DNA from: Hydractinia symbiolongicarpus
Taxonomy: Eukaryota; Cnidaria; Hydrozoa; Anthoathecata; Hydractiniidae
Direction of reading: 5' to 3'
Length of the DNA: 64,000 nt
Assembly: GCF_029227915.1 (NCBI RefSeq)
Contig: NC_079881.1
Location: 13,679,501 to 13,743,500 of the forward strand
Shown here: piece by piece, positions 1-10,588 of the stretch
How the letters are laid out: every line of letters begins with the position of its first letter
Position numbering within the stretch: position 1 is the stretch's first letter
The notes under the pieces: model-generated
What the model was told of the DNA's origin: nothing
Databases searched by the model: none
The model's input: only the letters and a program-made list of their open reading frames with translations
Position numbers and translations under genes: made by a program

Positions 1-3000
1 CGGTCTATTCTCCTCAATCTGAATGGACTACGATGTACTTAGTCGTTTTCTTGAGCACCAGGCTCTGAGAACGCTGCTAACTACGTGCACAGGCCTTTAA
101 AGTGTGTAATACGGCCATTTTCCTGCATAATAAGAAGATTACACGTATGTCTCGTGGTTCCACGAGCCCAGACAAGTGGTCATCGGTCTATCAATTTCAA
201 TCTCAATGGACTACCAAGCATTAAGTCGTTTTCCTGTGCGCCTGGGACTGATAACGCTGCTAACTTTGTGCATAGGCTTTTAAAGCCTGCATTACGGCTT
301 TTCACGGCGTAATATGGAGTCTACACGTAAATCACGTGGTCCACGAGCCCAGACAAGTGGCCATCGGTCTATTTCTTTCAATCTCAATGAACTACGATGT
401 CCTAAGTCGTTTTCTTGAGCACCAGGCTCTGAGAACACTGCTAACTTCGTGGACAGAGCTTTAAAGTTTGTAATTGGGATTTTAACGGCCTAGTAAGGAT
501 TCTCCACGTAAACCACGTAATTCCACGAACCCAACCAATTGCCATCAGTCTGTTCCTTTTAATCTCAATGGACTACTATGTATTAAGACGCTTTCTTGAG
601 CGCCATGTTCTGAGAACCTTCCTAACTACGTGGACAGACCTTTAAAGCGTGTCATACGGCCTCTTATGGCCTAAAAAGGAGACTACACTTAAGTCAGGGA
701 GCTCCACGAGCACAGACAGGAAGCCGTCGGTCTAGTCCTTTCAATCTGAATGGACTACGATGTATTAAGTCGCTTTCTTAAGCGCCAGGCCCTGAGAACG
801 TTCCTAACTACGTGGACAGACCTTTAAAGTGTGTATTATCGCCTTTTACGTCCTAATATGAGGTTTACACTTAAATCACGTTATTCCACGATCCCAGACA
901 AGTGGCCATCGGTCTATTCCTTTCAATCTCAATGGGTTACGATGTGTTAAGTCGTTTTCTTGAGCGCCAGGCTCTGAGAACGTTCCTAACTACGTGGACA
1001 GACCTTTAAAGCGTTTAATATGGCCTTTCACGGCATAATAAGGAGACTACACGTAAATCACATGGCTGCATGAGCCAAGACAAGTAGTCATCGGCCTATT
1101 ACTTTCAATCTCAATGGACTACGATGTATTAACTCGCTTTCCTGTGCGCCAGGCTCTGATAACGCTGCTAACTACGTGCACAGGCATTTCAAGCCTATAA
1201 TATGGCCTTTTTCAACCTAATTTGGAGTCCACACGTGAACCATCTGGTTCCACGAGTCCAGAAAAGTGGCCATTAGTCTATTCTTTTAAATCTCAATGGA
1301 CTACGAAGTATTAAATTGTTTCTCAGAGCGTCAGGATGCAAGAACGCTGCTAACTACGTGCACAGGCCTTTAAAGCCTGTAGTATGGTCTTTTAAGGCCT
1401 AATATGGAGTCTACACGTAAATCACGTGATTCCATAAGCACCGACAAGTTTCATTCGTCTGTTCCTTTTAATCTCAATGGTCTACGATGTATTAAGTCAT
1501 TTTCTTGAGCGCCAGGCTCTGAGAACGTTCCTAACTACGTGGACAGACCTTTAAAGCGTGAAATATGGCCTTTTACGGCCTAGTAAGGAGTCTACACGTA
1601 AATCACCTGATTCCACGAGCCCAGACAAGTGGCCATCGGTCTATTCCTTTCAATCTTAAGGAACTACGATGAATTAAGTCGCTTTCTTGAGCGCCAGGCT
1701 CTAAGAACGCTGCTAACTACGTGCACAGGACTTTAAAGTGTGTAATATGGCCATTAACGGTATAATAACGAGTCTACACGTAAATCACGTTATTCCACGA
1801 GCCCAGACAAGTGGCCATCGGTCACTTCTTTTCAATCTCAATGAACTACGATGTATTAAGTCGTTTTCTTGAGCGCCAGGTTCTACGAACGCTTCTAACA
1901 ACGTGCACAAGCCTTTAAAGTGTGCAATATAGCCCTTTACTGCCTAATAAGGAGTCTACACGTAAAGCACGTTATTCCACGAGCCCAGACAAGTGGCCAT
2001 CGGTCTATTCCTTTCAATCTCAATGGACTACCAGCCATTAAGTCGTTTTTCAGTGCGCCTGGCATAAAGAACGCCGCTTACTTCGTGTGTCATGGCGTAA
2101 TATGGAGCCTACACGTAAATCACGTGATCCACGAGCCTACAAAAGTGGTCATCGGTCTCTTCCTTTCAATCTCAATGGACTACGATGTATTAAGTCGTTT
2201 TCTTGAACGCCAGGCTCTGAGAAAGTTCGTAACTACGTGGACGACCTTTAAAGCGTGAAATATGGCGTTTTACGGCCTAATAAGGAGTCTACACGTAAAT
2301 CATCTGACTCCACGAGCCCAGACAAGTGGCCATCGGTCTATTCCTTTCAATCTCAATGAACTACGATGTATTATGTCGTCAGGCTCTGACAACGTTCCTA
2401 ACTACGTGGATGGACCTTTAAAGGGTTTAATACGACGTTTTACGGCCTAATAAGGAGACTACACGTAAGTCAGGAATTTCCACGAGCACAGACAGGAGGC
2501 CATCGGTCTAGTCCTTTTAATCACAAAGGACTACCATGCATTAAGTCGTTTTCTTGAGCGCCAGGCTCTATAAACGCTGCTAACTACGTACACAGTCCTT
2601 TCAAGCCTGTAATATGTCTTTTTTCAGTCAATTTCAAGTCTGCACGTGCACCATGTGGTTCCGCGAGTCCAGAAAAGTGGCCATCAGTCTATTCTTTTAA
2701 ATCTCAATGGACTACGAAGCATTAAATTGTTTTCCAGAGCGGCAGGCTTTAAGAACGCTGCTAACTACATGCACAGGCCTTTAAAGCCTGTAGTATGGCC
2801 TTTTACGGCCTAATATGGAGTCTACATGTAAATCACGTGATTCCACTAGCTCGACAAGTTCCATTCGTGTGTTCCTTTTAATCTCAATGGTCTACGATGT
2901 ATTAAGTCGTTTTCTTGAGCGCCAGGCTCTGAGAACGTTCCTAACTACGTGGACAGACCTTTAAAGCGTGAAATATGGCCTTTTACGGCCTAATAAGGAG

Positions 3001-3808
3001 TCTACACGCAATTCACATGATTCCACGAGCCCAGACAAGTGGCCATCGGTCAATTTCTTTCAATCTCAATGAAGTACGATGTCTTAGGTCGTTTTCTTGA
3101 GCGCCAGGCTCTATGAACGCTGCTAACTACGTACACAGGCCTTTCAAGCCGGTAATATGGCTTTTTTCAGCCTAATAAAGAGACTAATTTGGAGTCTACA
3201 TGTGAACCATGTGGTTCCACGAATCTAGAAAAGTGGCCATCAGTCTATTCTTTTAAATCTCAATAGACTGCGAAGCATTAAGTTTTTTTCCAGAGCAGCA
3301 GAGTCTAAGAACGCTGCTAACTACGTGCATAAGCCTTTAAACCTGCAATATGGCCTTTTACGGCCTAATATGGAGTCTACATGTAAATCACGTGATTCCA
3401 CTAGATCGACAAGTTCCATTCGTGTGTTCCTTTTAATCTCAATGATCTACGATGTATTAAGTCGTTTTCTTGAGCGCCAGGCTCTGAGAACGTTCCTAAC
3501 TACGTGGACAGACCTTTAAAGCGTGAAATATGGCCTTTTGCGGCCTAATAAGGAGTCTACACGCAATTCACGTGATTCCACGAGCCCAGACAAGTGGCCA
3601 TCGGTCAATTTCTTTCAATCTCAATGAAGTACGATGTCTTAGGTCGTTTTCTTGAGCGCCAGGCTCTATGAACGCTGCTAACTACGTACACAGGCCTTTC
3701 AAGCCGGTAATATGGCTTTTTTCAGCCTAATAAGGAGACTACACAGAGAAGTTGCCATCGTTCTGTTCCTTTCAATCTGAATGGGCTACGATATATTAAG
3801 TCGTTTTA
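1..3808. repeat. satellite array, ~182 bp unit, ~21 copies
   Basis: The phrase ctaactacgtggacag and variants recurs about every 182 bp (near 76, 624, 806, 988, 1349 and so on to 3679). Each unit also carries the core gagcgccaggctctgag and the block ggccttttacggcc, which is a short interrupted palindrome. Units diverge by roughly 10-25 percent. Near the right side a three-unit period appears: blocks at about 2576, 3116 and 3671 share private variants (gtacacaggcctttcaagcc), spaced about 540-555 bp. The array ends at about 3808 inside a Polinton-type gene. The short open frames in it are not conserved between units and are not genes. Confidence 0.93.
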
Positions 3809-4153
3809 CTCCGCGGTGTGGGTATCCAGCGCCCTTGACGTCTTCTCCCCTTTCTCTTGAAGCTCACGTTGTACGTAATAACCATGTACCTTTTCTACCA
3901 CCTCATCGGGGGCCTAGTCAATGAACCCTTCCGAACACTTTTTTGGCAGGAGGTGTCCTTTGCCTTTACGCAGGGCCTCTTTCAAAGCTTGGCGCTGATC
4001 CGCGGGCTTTTCAATATTTTCATATTCTGCAGAGGCATTGTCGAATACTTGTGCAATATGGGACGACATCTTTATTATACGTTGATATCGAAAAAGTATG
4101 TAGGCAATCAAGGCATATAGTAGGAGTATGGCTATATACAGACATGCCTCCAT
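3808..4153 (-). pseudogene. truncated small membrane protein, paralogue of the 8339 ORF
   Basis: An ATG at 4153 opens a frame whose first 20 residues form one hydrophobic helix (LYIAILLLYALIAYILF), followed by a polar, charged tail. The frame stops at 3914, but another frame continues to the satellite edge and contains QRELQEKGEKT followed by AL-TH. This is almost identical to residues 50-60 of the plus-strand ORF at 8339-8797. The gene therefore has a frameshift near 3915 and is cut off by the satellite at about 3808. Function unknown. It lies just downstream of the polymerase, on the same strand. Confidence 0.6.
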
Positions 4154-4155
4154 TT

Positions 4156-7100
4156 TTATTTCCCTGTAGACGCTAGGCGGTAATGGCCTCTTGCAAGCGC
4201 TGTAATCTGGTTCAGTTGTACGATACGCTTATCGTCTGCCCTGTTTAGTGCCAACTTCAATACTTCTTGGGTGTATACCTTATGGCCCTTGTTTTGGATT
4301 AAGATCTGGCTTTTATATATGTCAACGCCCTCTTCCAGACATCGTTGATAGTCGTCGAAGGTGACAGATTTCTTGGTGACACATCTCTTAAAACCCTTCG
4401 CTTTTCGATCACCGCCTTCCTTGGTAAGGCTCTTATAGGCGTTGTCATGATTTTGCCACACAACTCATCCTTCATTAGGCCTACCACCTCATCATTGAGA
4501 TCATACGCACTTGTGTCGAATCTTTCTTCGACGTAGTCCTTGATATCACGGTGGAAATCATGTGTCTGGATATAGTAAACGAAGCTGTCTGTGTCCATAT
4601 AACAGATCCGTAGCTTGCTACCGTATTTGGGCTGCATATAGTTGTAGTGGAACTTGTACATGACTAACTTTGACAGATCCTGGATGGGCTGTACTATATA
4701 CACCGGTTTGTTCATCTTGACCTCGGTCTTGCCCATCTCTACGCCTAGGAGGTGCTTGCTAAACCGATTTACACCCTTGAAATTCGGCTTCATTACAAGC
4801 TTCGTGTACTTCTCCTCATTGGTGACCGACTGGATGTTGCGGTGGTTCCGGATATTTTCCATCGTCTTGCCAAATACACTTAAATTCATGAGCTTGTAAA
4901 AGTCCTTCTCGAACTCATTTATGGCAGCCGTTCTCAACCTTGTGTTGTGATCGATGTACCCTTTCAGCCATGCCTTCTGGTTAAACAGGATGGCTCTGTG
5001 TACTTTTTTGAGCTCGAGCCCATGTTTTATAGATCCATGAAGGGCTCTGATATGCACCACCTATCGACGTTTATCACTCAGATTCGGGACCAGATTCTCA
5101 ACCTTATGCACCATCTTGCGTTCGGGTAGGAACGGTAGCACATTATGTTTATCGTGCAGCTCCCTTGGGTAGTCGATATCGACCTCTAAAATGTACCCAT
5201 GTTTGTTCCCTTCAGCGAGTTTACCAATCCGCCTTTCTGTGAAGGACTCAACATTCCAAATCCATTTAAAGCCATCGCCCAGCCGTACAAACTGTTGGCG
5301 TCGAGGTATTGGAGGTATGTTGATTTAACCTCCGGATCGTACTGGTCTTCCATGTATTTGTTACTTGCTTTGGCATAACGATGTACGGCTTGGACTATAC
5401 CTCCACGGATACCTTTTTCGAACATCAATAGCATGTCGGGGTCTGTCAAAAGCTCTAGCTTTATACCCGTAAATTTAAGTGCCACATTCCATCCCAAGCC
5501 AGGTGCGCTGTAAATGTGTGCAGGGTCAAGGCTGTAGTTGTCCAGGCAGACACCCCTAAATGTCTCAAAAACGTCGGCTAATAGCAGGACGTCTATTGTC
5601 AGGTAGATGTTATGGTAGTCCCCCATGGTGACGTTATCATCCCCCGGGGTAATGACATCCCATACCTTTTTTGCATAGGTATAGTCCCTGTCGCTGATTC
5701 CCTTCATATTTAGCTTGCTATAGAACACATAGATAGCTCCAACTCTTCGAATCGCTGCCATCCATCCAGGTACTCATAGGGGTCTTTTCGCAGCATCAGC
5801 CTGAAGACATCATCTTTGTCGATAAATTTGGCCATTGATGGTACATTTGCCTTTACGTGGTCCCGATTAAGCTGCTTGGTGGTACTCGTTGATTCACAAT
5901 TTTTACACCGAAATCTTGCCTCATATTCTGTGTCCACGCTCTTGAATTCTAGACAGGTATTGGCACACCGTTGACATTTCATACCAGCAGCTTTTGTTCC
6001 AATGAGATTGCTTGCTAATTTATCCAGGCTGGATGGCATGAGTCGACAACTATCGATAAACGGGATTTCGATTGTCTTGTGCTTCTCGCCATCACCAGAA
6101 GATCCGATACCTCGAAGGAGTACCTTGACTTTCACGTTGAAGCTGATATATTTCTCCGTGTTTTCGGCCATACAGCCAATGTCCTGGGTGTCGTACTTCT
6201 TACCCAGTTCTCGGATAAACAGGTAGGCATCATACCCCGATAAGTTTCGGAAAATGACGGGGATGTGGCCGGGTATCTTGTATTTGAAGTTGCATATTGC
6301 GTGCGCCGCGCCTCTATATAGACCTGTATAGTGGCAGTGGTCCCTGATTTTATGATTATTCTTATAGTTATCAAAGGTTTTCAGGCAGATATGAAAGTAC
6401 GTGACCTTGTCATGTTCCTTTTTTAGGACCTCTGTTAGTTTGGTCATGGGTTGCTGAGGGTAGGTACTATACAGTCTTTTCACCTCATCCTCCAAATGGT
6501 TGACAAAGCGGGTGACGCAGTCCTTGCCGCGGTACACCGTTAGGGGATCCGGTACATCCCCATAGGCAAATGTGCTATAGGTACACCATCCAGATGGTAC
6601 GTGCCTGCTAAGCTTTTTAGTCTTGGTCTCTCTGGCATCCTCTTCCATTGGTATTAATAAGCTTTCAAAGTCGGCATATATTGCAAAGGGCATCTTGAAT
6701 TGTTTCTGGCCATCTCTGTAGTATAGCCATTTTTCAGCCTCCATTGCCATCGTAATTTTAACTGCCTCCTGATCGGTGCAATACCTATAATGCTTATCCC
6801 TCGACTCGATTGTGGGGAATGCCTGGAGGCAGTTCAGGCAAAAATGCATTTTTGCAGTATTTTTTGAGGTCTCAATACCTAGGAGCCGTGAGAGGTTTGT
6901 GATTGCTGTATAGTGATTCTTCTTGCCATCGGTGATGTACAGTAGATTCACCTGCTTGCCACTCTTGTTATGCGTTGATTGACGTAGGATATTGATCCTC
7001 TTTCCATCTATATACAGGACGTTCACCGCAATCTCCTTGTTATTATCCTCAAACTTTGATATATCCTTAATACTTGTGGAAAACCGTATACCTTCCCAAT

Positions 7101-8071
7101 TATATTGGCCTACGTATGTTCTCAGCTTGCTTATTCTTTGTGGATACCTTTTAATCTCCTCATGATGCAGGGATGCTATTTGAAGCTCTCCTCATCTTCA
7201 TTTTTTGGATTAATAATGGCCTTCTTCGAAGCTATCCATTTGGGTGCTTGTATATACGATGAGCCTCTTGTTAGTTTCAATTTATGGAAGTCTACATCAA
7301 GGTGTAGGATTCGACCCATCGAAAAGCCACTTTTGGAAAATGCAGGATTTTCCACATGTGTTTTAACCTGGGCAAACATCGTATCCAGTATGTCATCTAC
7401 GTTGCTACCCTGTAATACCGGGGCCATATTACTATGGAAGGCCTTATTAGCCTCCTCATACTCTTTCGTTCCCTCTATTGGTTTAATCCAATGTATCCAT
7501 AGTGACAGCTGTATCTTTGCTAACACCATATCTTCTACCTGCACCTCAACTAAGATTTTCACGTTTGGTCGCACCATCCCCATATACCCGTCGACGTCCG
7601 CTTCTCCTATACCGGGAATGCGGAAACTTCGGAAGGTCCTATGGTGAGCATGCGTATGTTCCTAGGGGGTAAAATCTTAGCCTCCTGTTCGACTTCATCA
7701 TGCAGCGTAGGTCTTGTATTTGCTACTCTGCGATAGAGCTCCATCACCCCGCGTTTGCATTTTGCATAATTACTCATGAACCCTTTTTTATGGGCTTTGG
7801 AATGGCATCAACCAGCCAGTTATACCATTCCTGCATCTTGGATTTCACGATCGATCAATTTTTCGACATCTTTTGGGTCTCAAAAGTATCCATGGCCTCC
7901 GGCGTTGGTAGTACAGTTACAGGTCTTACGGGCTTTTGTTGTCCGGTCTTCTTGGTGGCCTCAGTGGTACATCCCCTAATAAGCTGATTAATTCAGCTTC
8001 ATGTAGCTTATAATACCCTGTTAAACCACGACTTTTTGCAATATCACGTAATTGTTTGTCTTTGATTCCAT
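4156..8071 (-). pseudogene. POLB: Polinton protein-primed family B DNA polymerase, broken
   Basis: Replicates the element's DNA in Polintons. The pieces, N to C terminus, are 7176-7583, 5710-7026, 5186-5761, 4299-5060 and 4156-4461, lying in different frames, so there are at least four frameshifts. In the 5710-7026 piece a C-x2-C...H...C finger (residues 63-83) precedes the exonuclease motif YADFESL (about 117-123). NLSGYDAYLF is the second exonuclease motif, and there is a further zinc ribbon (CQRC...CKNC). The 5186-5761 piece has polymerase motif A, YLDANSLYGW. The 4299-5060 piece has motif B, NLSVFGKTMEN, and motif C, YMDTDSF. All catalytic motifs survive, so the decay is mainly by small indels. 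The family identification is firm; a working protein is not possible from this copy. Confidence 0.93.
7640..8071 (-). pseudogene. N-terminal extension of the polymerase gene (SAP-like and WYNWLVD region)
   Basis: Upstream of the polymerase body two broken segments can be read on the minus strand. One (about 7945-8068) contains KQLRDIAKSRGLTGYYKLHE followed by AELISLL, which has the helix-extended-helix look of a SAP or Rho-N-like nucleic-acid-binding motif. The other (about 7800-7860) contains EWYNWLVDAIPKPIKKG after a proline-rich stretch. Similar extensions precede the polymerase in cnidarian Polintons as I remember them. The ATG at 8071-8069 is one frame off the motif, so the start is also damaged. 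The plus-strand open frames here are shadows. Confidence 0.55.
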
Positions 8072-8338
8072 TCTCACTTTATTATATAGAATTTTAACAT
8101 TGTCGGTGGATTTCATAACGGTCAAAACTAATGTGGTTATTTCCCTTGAGGGAATTTCCCTCTTTACTGCGCATGCGTTGATTTTTGATGAATATTAGTA
8201 TCATTAGGGATTTTCCCTTATGTGCGCGTTGATTTTTAGGGAATTACGCTACAATCTTGATGACGTCATTATGGTGAATATTAGGTCTTATGTAGATTAT
8301 TATGGGATAGCCTTGGAATGGTGTTGGATTAATAGGTC
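8072..8338. promoter_or_regulatory. divergent intergenic region between polymerase and plus-strand genes
   Basis: This AT-rich spacer separates divergently oriented genes. It holds two imperfect copies of a motif around gttgattttt (about 8187-8207 and 8227-8246), each preceded by gcgcatgcg or gtgcgc, and several copies of the string agggaa/ttccct. A control region for both transcripts is an inference from its position and the repeats; no TATA box can be assigned with confidence. Confidence 0.35.
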
Positions 8339-8797
8339 TTGGATGATAATGTAGTGACTATTAGGGGATTGTCGGTGACTTTGCTGGGGGTTGCCGTAAC
8401 GTGCGCACGCGACTGCGCTAGAACATACATTTGTCCGGAGGGTTGTGTTAACAAGGCTGCGGAGGAGGCCATCGACAAGGTCTATACCGAGTATGCGCAA
8501 CGGGAACTTCAGGAGAAGGGTGAGAAGACAGCAAAGGCACTGTCTACCCACGTGGTTAACTTGTACGCAAATTTGATTAGAAATTTCGTGGATATCGACA
8601 ATGTCGAGGAACTGAGAAAGGATATCGAAGAAGACCCTATAATCCGAGACTCTATGACAGATCTCGGGATCATGGTGTACTGCACCATCGGCAGATGTCT
8701 TGCACCGCTCCTGGTCCTGTCTCACACGGCTCGGCATATGAGCAAGAAGAAAGAGAACGCGGAGAAGGAGGTGGGGGAGGCGGAGACGGTGCTATAA
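8339..8797 (+). CDS. Polinton accessory protein of unknown function (paralogue of the left-end gene)
   Basis: The open frame gives about 152 residues but begins at TTG; the nearby ATG (8343) is in another frame, so the true start is lost or frameshifted. The N-terminal 20 residues are hydrophobic. A Cys-rich patch (CARDCARTYICPEGC) follows, then charged helices with QRELQEKGEKTAKAL, and a second hydrophobic segment near residues 118-135 (MVYCTIGRCLAPLLVL) before a basic tail. It shares the QRELQEKGEKT block with the truncated gene at 3808-4153. It is the first gene of a plus-strand run with very short spacers, which suggests co-expression. I do not recognise the family. Confidence 0.6.
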   Translation: MDDNVVTIRGLSVTLLGVAVTCARDCARTYICPEGCVNKAAEEAIDKVYTEYAQRELQEKGEKTAKALSTHVVNLYANLIRNFVDIDNVEELRKDIEEDPIIRDSMTDLGIMVYCTIGRCLAPLLVLSHTARHMSKKKENAEKEVGEAETVL

Positions 8798-8801
8798 CAA
8801 A

Positions 8802-9141
8802 ATGAGTGAAGAGGAACAAAAACAAGGGAGAGAGTCATTACGAAACCACCAAAGAATCCGGGGAGGGTTGCGCAGGGGCATAAGGTGGCGGCATTGATGA
8901 AGAAGAGGAAGGAAGAAATGAAGCAACAAGAGGGTACTGTAGAGCCTGCAGCCAAAGCCTCTTCCGCGGGTAATTCTATACAGTCGGTTCACATCTATGG
9001 GGTCGGAACTTTGGCCGTGTTTGCATAGGTGTCGGGGTTTGGTACAACTTTGGCAGGGATAAATATGAATCTAGCAAGCCGGTGGTTAATCCAGAGCCTC
9101 AGAATGGCAAAACCCAACTAAATATCTTCAAAATGCAGTAA
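8802..9141 (+). pseudogene. small basic protein with one membrane segment, two frameshifts
   Basis: An ATG at 8802 lies four bases after the previous stop. Its frame closes early, but a second frame reads a basic stretch (NPGRVAQGHKVAALMKKRKE) and then a hydrophobic segment (YGVGTLAVFA). A third frame completes that segment and adds a polar tail ending at 9139-9141. Two small indels, near 8820 and 9025, explain this. The architecture is a basic N-terminus with a C-terminal membrane anchor. It resembles short Polinton-associated proteins I have seen in cnidarians; its function is unknown. Confidence 0.5.
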
Positions 9142-9150
9142 TAATAATAA

Positions 9151-9405
9151 ATGAGTGCAAGCAACGTAACGCCGAAGGAAAAGGAAATTTTGGATATGTT
9201 GTACGAGACAGTTGTAGACCTTGGTTTCACCTTTGCCTATGCCATGGCGGGTAAAAATGTTTTGAATATAACAAGACCCTCTACAAAAATGGACACTGAA
9301 GACGTCCTCAAAATGGTTGCGTACTTCGTGGCAGGGAGAGCAAGTCGTGAAATGGCCGTATCCAAAGGATGGTTGACGGCAAGTATCGTGCCGAAGCCTC
9401 AATAG
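9151..9405 (+). CDS. small Polinton accessory protein, 84 residues, intact
   Basis: The ATG at 9151 follows the previous stop by 9 bp (a run of taa triplets). The protein is mostly helical with no obvious membrane segment: residues 8-40 and 50-70 look amphipathic, and PSTKMDTEDVLKMVAYF is the most distinctive part. It is one of the few undamaged frames in the element. No family is recognised. A perfect hairpin starts 14 bp after the stop. Confidence 0.6.
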   Translation: MSASNVTPKEKEILDMLYETVVDLGFTFAYAMAGKNVLNITRPSTKMDTEDVLKMVAYFVAGRASREMAVSKGWLTASIVPKPQ

Positions 9406-9418
9406 ACCGTCCGATATT

Positions 9419-9449
9419 ATTTCTATTTGCCCCGGGGGCAAATAGAAAT
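9419..9449. terminator. perfect 15 bp hairpin after the 84-residue gene
   Basis: Two perfect 15-nt arms (9419-9433 and 9435-9449, core tttgcccc/ggggcaaa) flank a single G. It sits just after one plus-strand stop (9405) and overlaps the next ATG (9450). Similar hairpins follow other gene ends at 11356 and 12819. A role in transcript ending is inferred from position only. Confidence 0.5.
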
Positions 9450-9809
9450 ATGGAAGAAAAAAATGTTCTGGATGTTCAAAATCTCTCCCATTGTACCAAT
9501 TCAAGACAAGGGGCAAAGGCCAACTAACAAAAACATGAATTCCTTGCCTTGACCTGGGTAGGATTTCAAAAGGCCACACCAGACGTCGCATCTATATGCA
9601 ACCCCTATATGAGTTGTTAATTATGCTGCAGGACCATATTCAGGCGCAGTTTTCCGAAGGCTATACGTGGGAAATTTTCAAGAATGCGTGTACATAACAG
9701 GGTACGCTTCAGACATCAAGAGAGCTTTAATTCCCCAACGCTTGCTGAGGTCGCCAATGCATTAAAGCGGGCACAGGGCGCCATAGTAAATGGACGTGTT
9801 ATGTTGTAG
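9450..9809 (+). pseudogene. broken small accessory ORF
   Basis: An ATG at 9450 gives a 25-residue frame. Open continuation in neighbouring frames includes SEGYTWEIFKNAC and, after another shift, SPTLAEVANALKRAQGAIV, ending at TAG 9807-9809. The 3' end overlaps the ATG (9790) of the next small gene. At least two indels are needed. I do not recognise the product, and the minus-strand frame at 9118-9591 is a shadow. Confidence 0.35.
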
Positions 9810-9960
9810 AGTATGTAAACAAATATTACCACCACACACGTTTAAAATTAGGGGCAATACTTTAACTAAAAGTTGCATGGCCTGTCTAGCTAAGGTGAAG
9901 GAGAGGCGGGCTGTTAATAATGATGATATCCAAGACGTTGAAATGGACCCCTGCTATTGA
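9790..9960 (+). CDS. small CxxC...CxxC zinc-binding protein, 56 residues
   Basis: An ATG at 9790 leads to an intact 56-residue protein. The pattern is CRVC, about 19 residues with KIRGNTLTKS, then CMAC, followed by basic and acidic residues. It matches the N-terminus of the minus-strand protein at 12443-12814 (KCSSY...RIKVNGQLTKMCIKC), so the element carries two related zinc knuckles. The stop TGA overlaps the next ATG as TGATG (9958-9962), a tight arrangement suggesting coupled expression. Binding of nucleic acid is a guess from the cluster type. Confidence 0.55.
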   Translation: MDVLCCRVCKQILPPHTFKIRGNTLTKSCMACLAKVKERRAVNNDDIQDVEMDPCY

Positions 9961-10547
9961 TGGTGAGATTCGAGGTGTTCAACACTAATCCTGTATGACC
10001 TATTCACATACAAAATTATAAAACAATATATCGAATTCATCGAGGATAGCCCCGAGAGGGCAAGATTCGTCGAGAGATATTGCAGGGCATTGCGTTGCCT
10101 TCAGGGCAAATTAACATATACTCCACCACCCCTCGAAAAGGCTCGTGTTCCTGATAGACCCCAAGACCGGTTACTTGAATGGATATCAAAACTGTCCTCA
10201 TTGCTGGCAAGTGAAGAGACATTGTTTGTGGTTGATGATATGATAACTGACGAGAGCCTCGATAAACGGCGACAGCCCCTACTTGAATTGGTGGTCTCGG
10301 GCAGGCACAGAACGCATAGTTCATGGCTACTCACGCAGTCATGTACTGCCTTGCCTAAAAATTTGAGGAGGCAGAAAAAACTTTGTTTTTGTGGTACCCA
10401 CATGAAAGAAGCGATATGAGGTTAATCGTTGAAGAAACGAACATGATCACAGACTGGGATCATATTAAAGTTGAATTGAAAAAATCCAAACATGCATGCT
10501 TGTATGTGAGATTGGAACACCCTAGGGCCTGGAAGATTCTTGAGTGA
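9960..10547 (+). pseudogene. ATP: Polinton FtsK/HerA-type genome-packaging ATPase, broken
   Basis: In Polintons this ATPase is thought to pump DNA into capsids. The best region is 10090-10403: ETLFVVDDMITDES is the Walker B segment. PLLELVVSGRHRTHSSWLLTQ is the conserved sensor stretch (SGRH and LLTQ), followed by ALPKNLRRQ. The C-terminal part (about 10400-10547) continues in other frames with EETNMITD and KKSKHACLYVRLEHPR. The N-terminal frame from ATG 9960 stops after 12 codons, and I see no Walker A (GxxxxGKS/T) in 9960-10200, so the nucleotide-binding loop seems deleted. There are at least two frameshifts. Confidence 0.75.
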
Positions 10548-10588
10548 GCATGTTGAAAACCTCTGGCTTACGTTGATATATTAGAAAG

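Noticed and set aside
85-3519. Several plus-strand ORFs in the first 3.5 kb with similar peptides
   Set aside because: They are translations of the satellite unit. Frames differ between units and stops appear at random.
10037-10403. Minus-strand ORFs across the ATPase
   Set aside because: The plus strand carries the Walker B and SGRH/LLTQ motifs; the minus frames have no family pattern.
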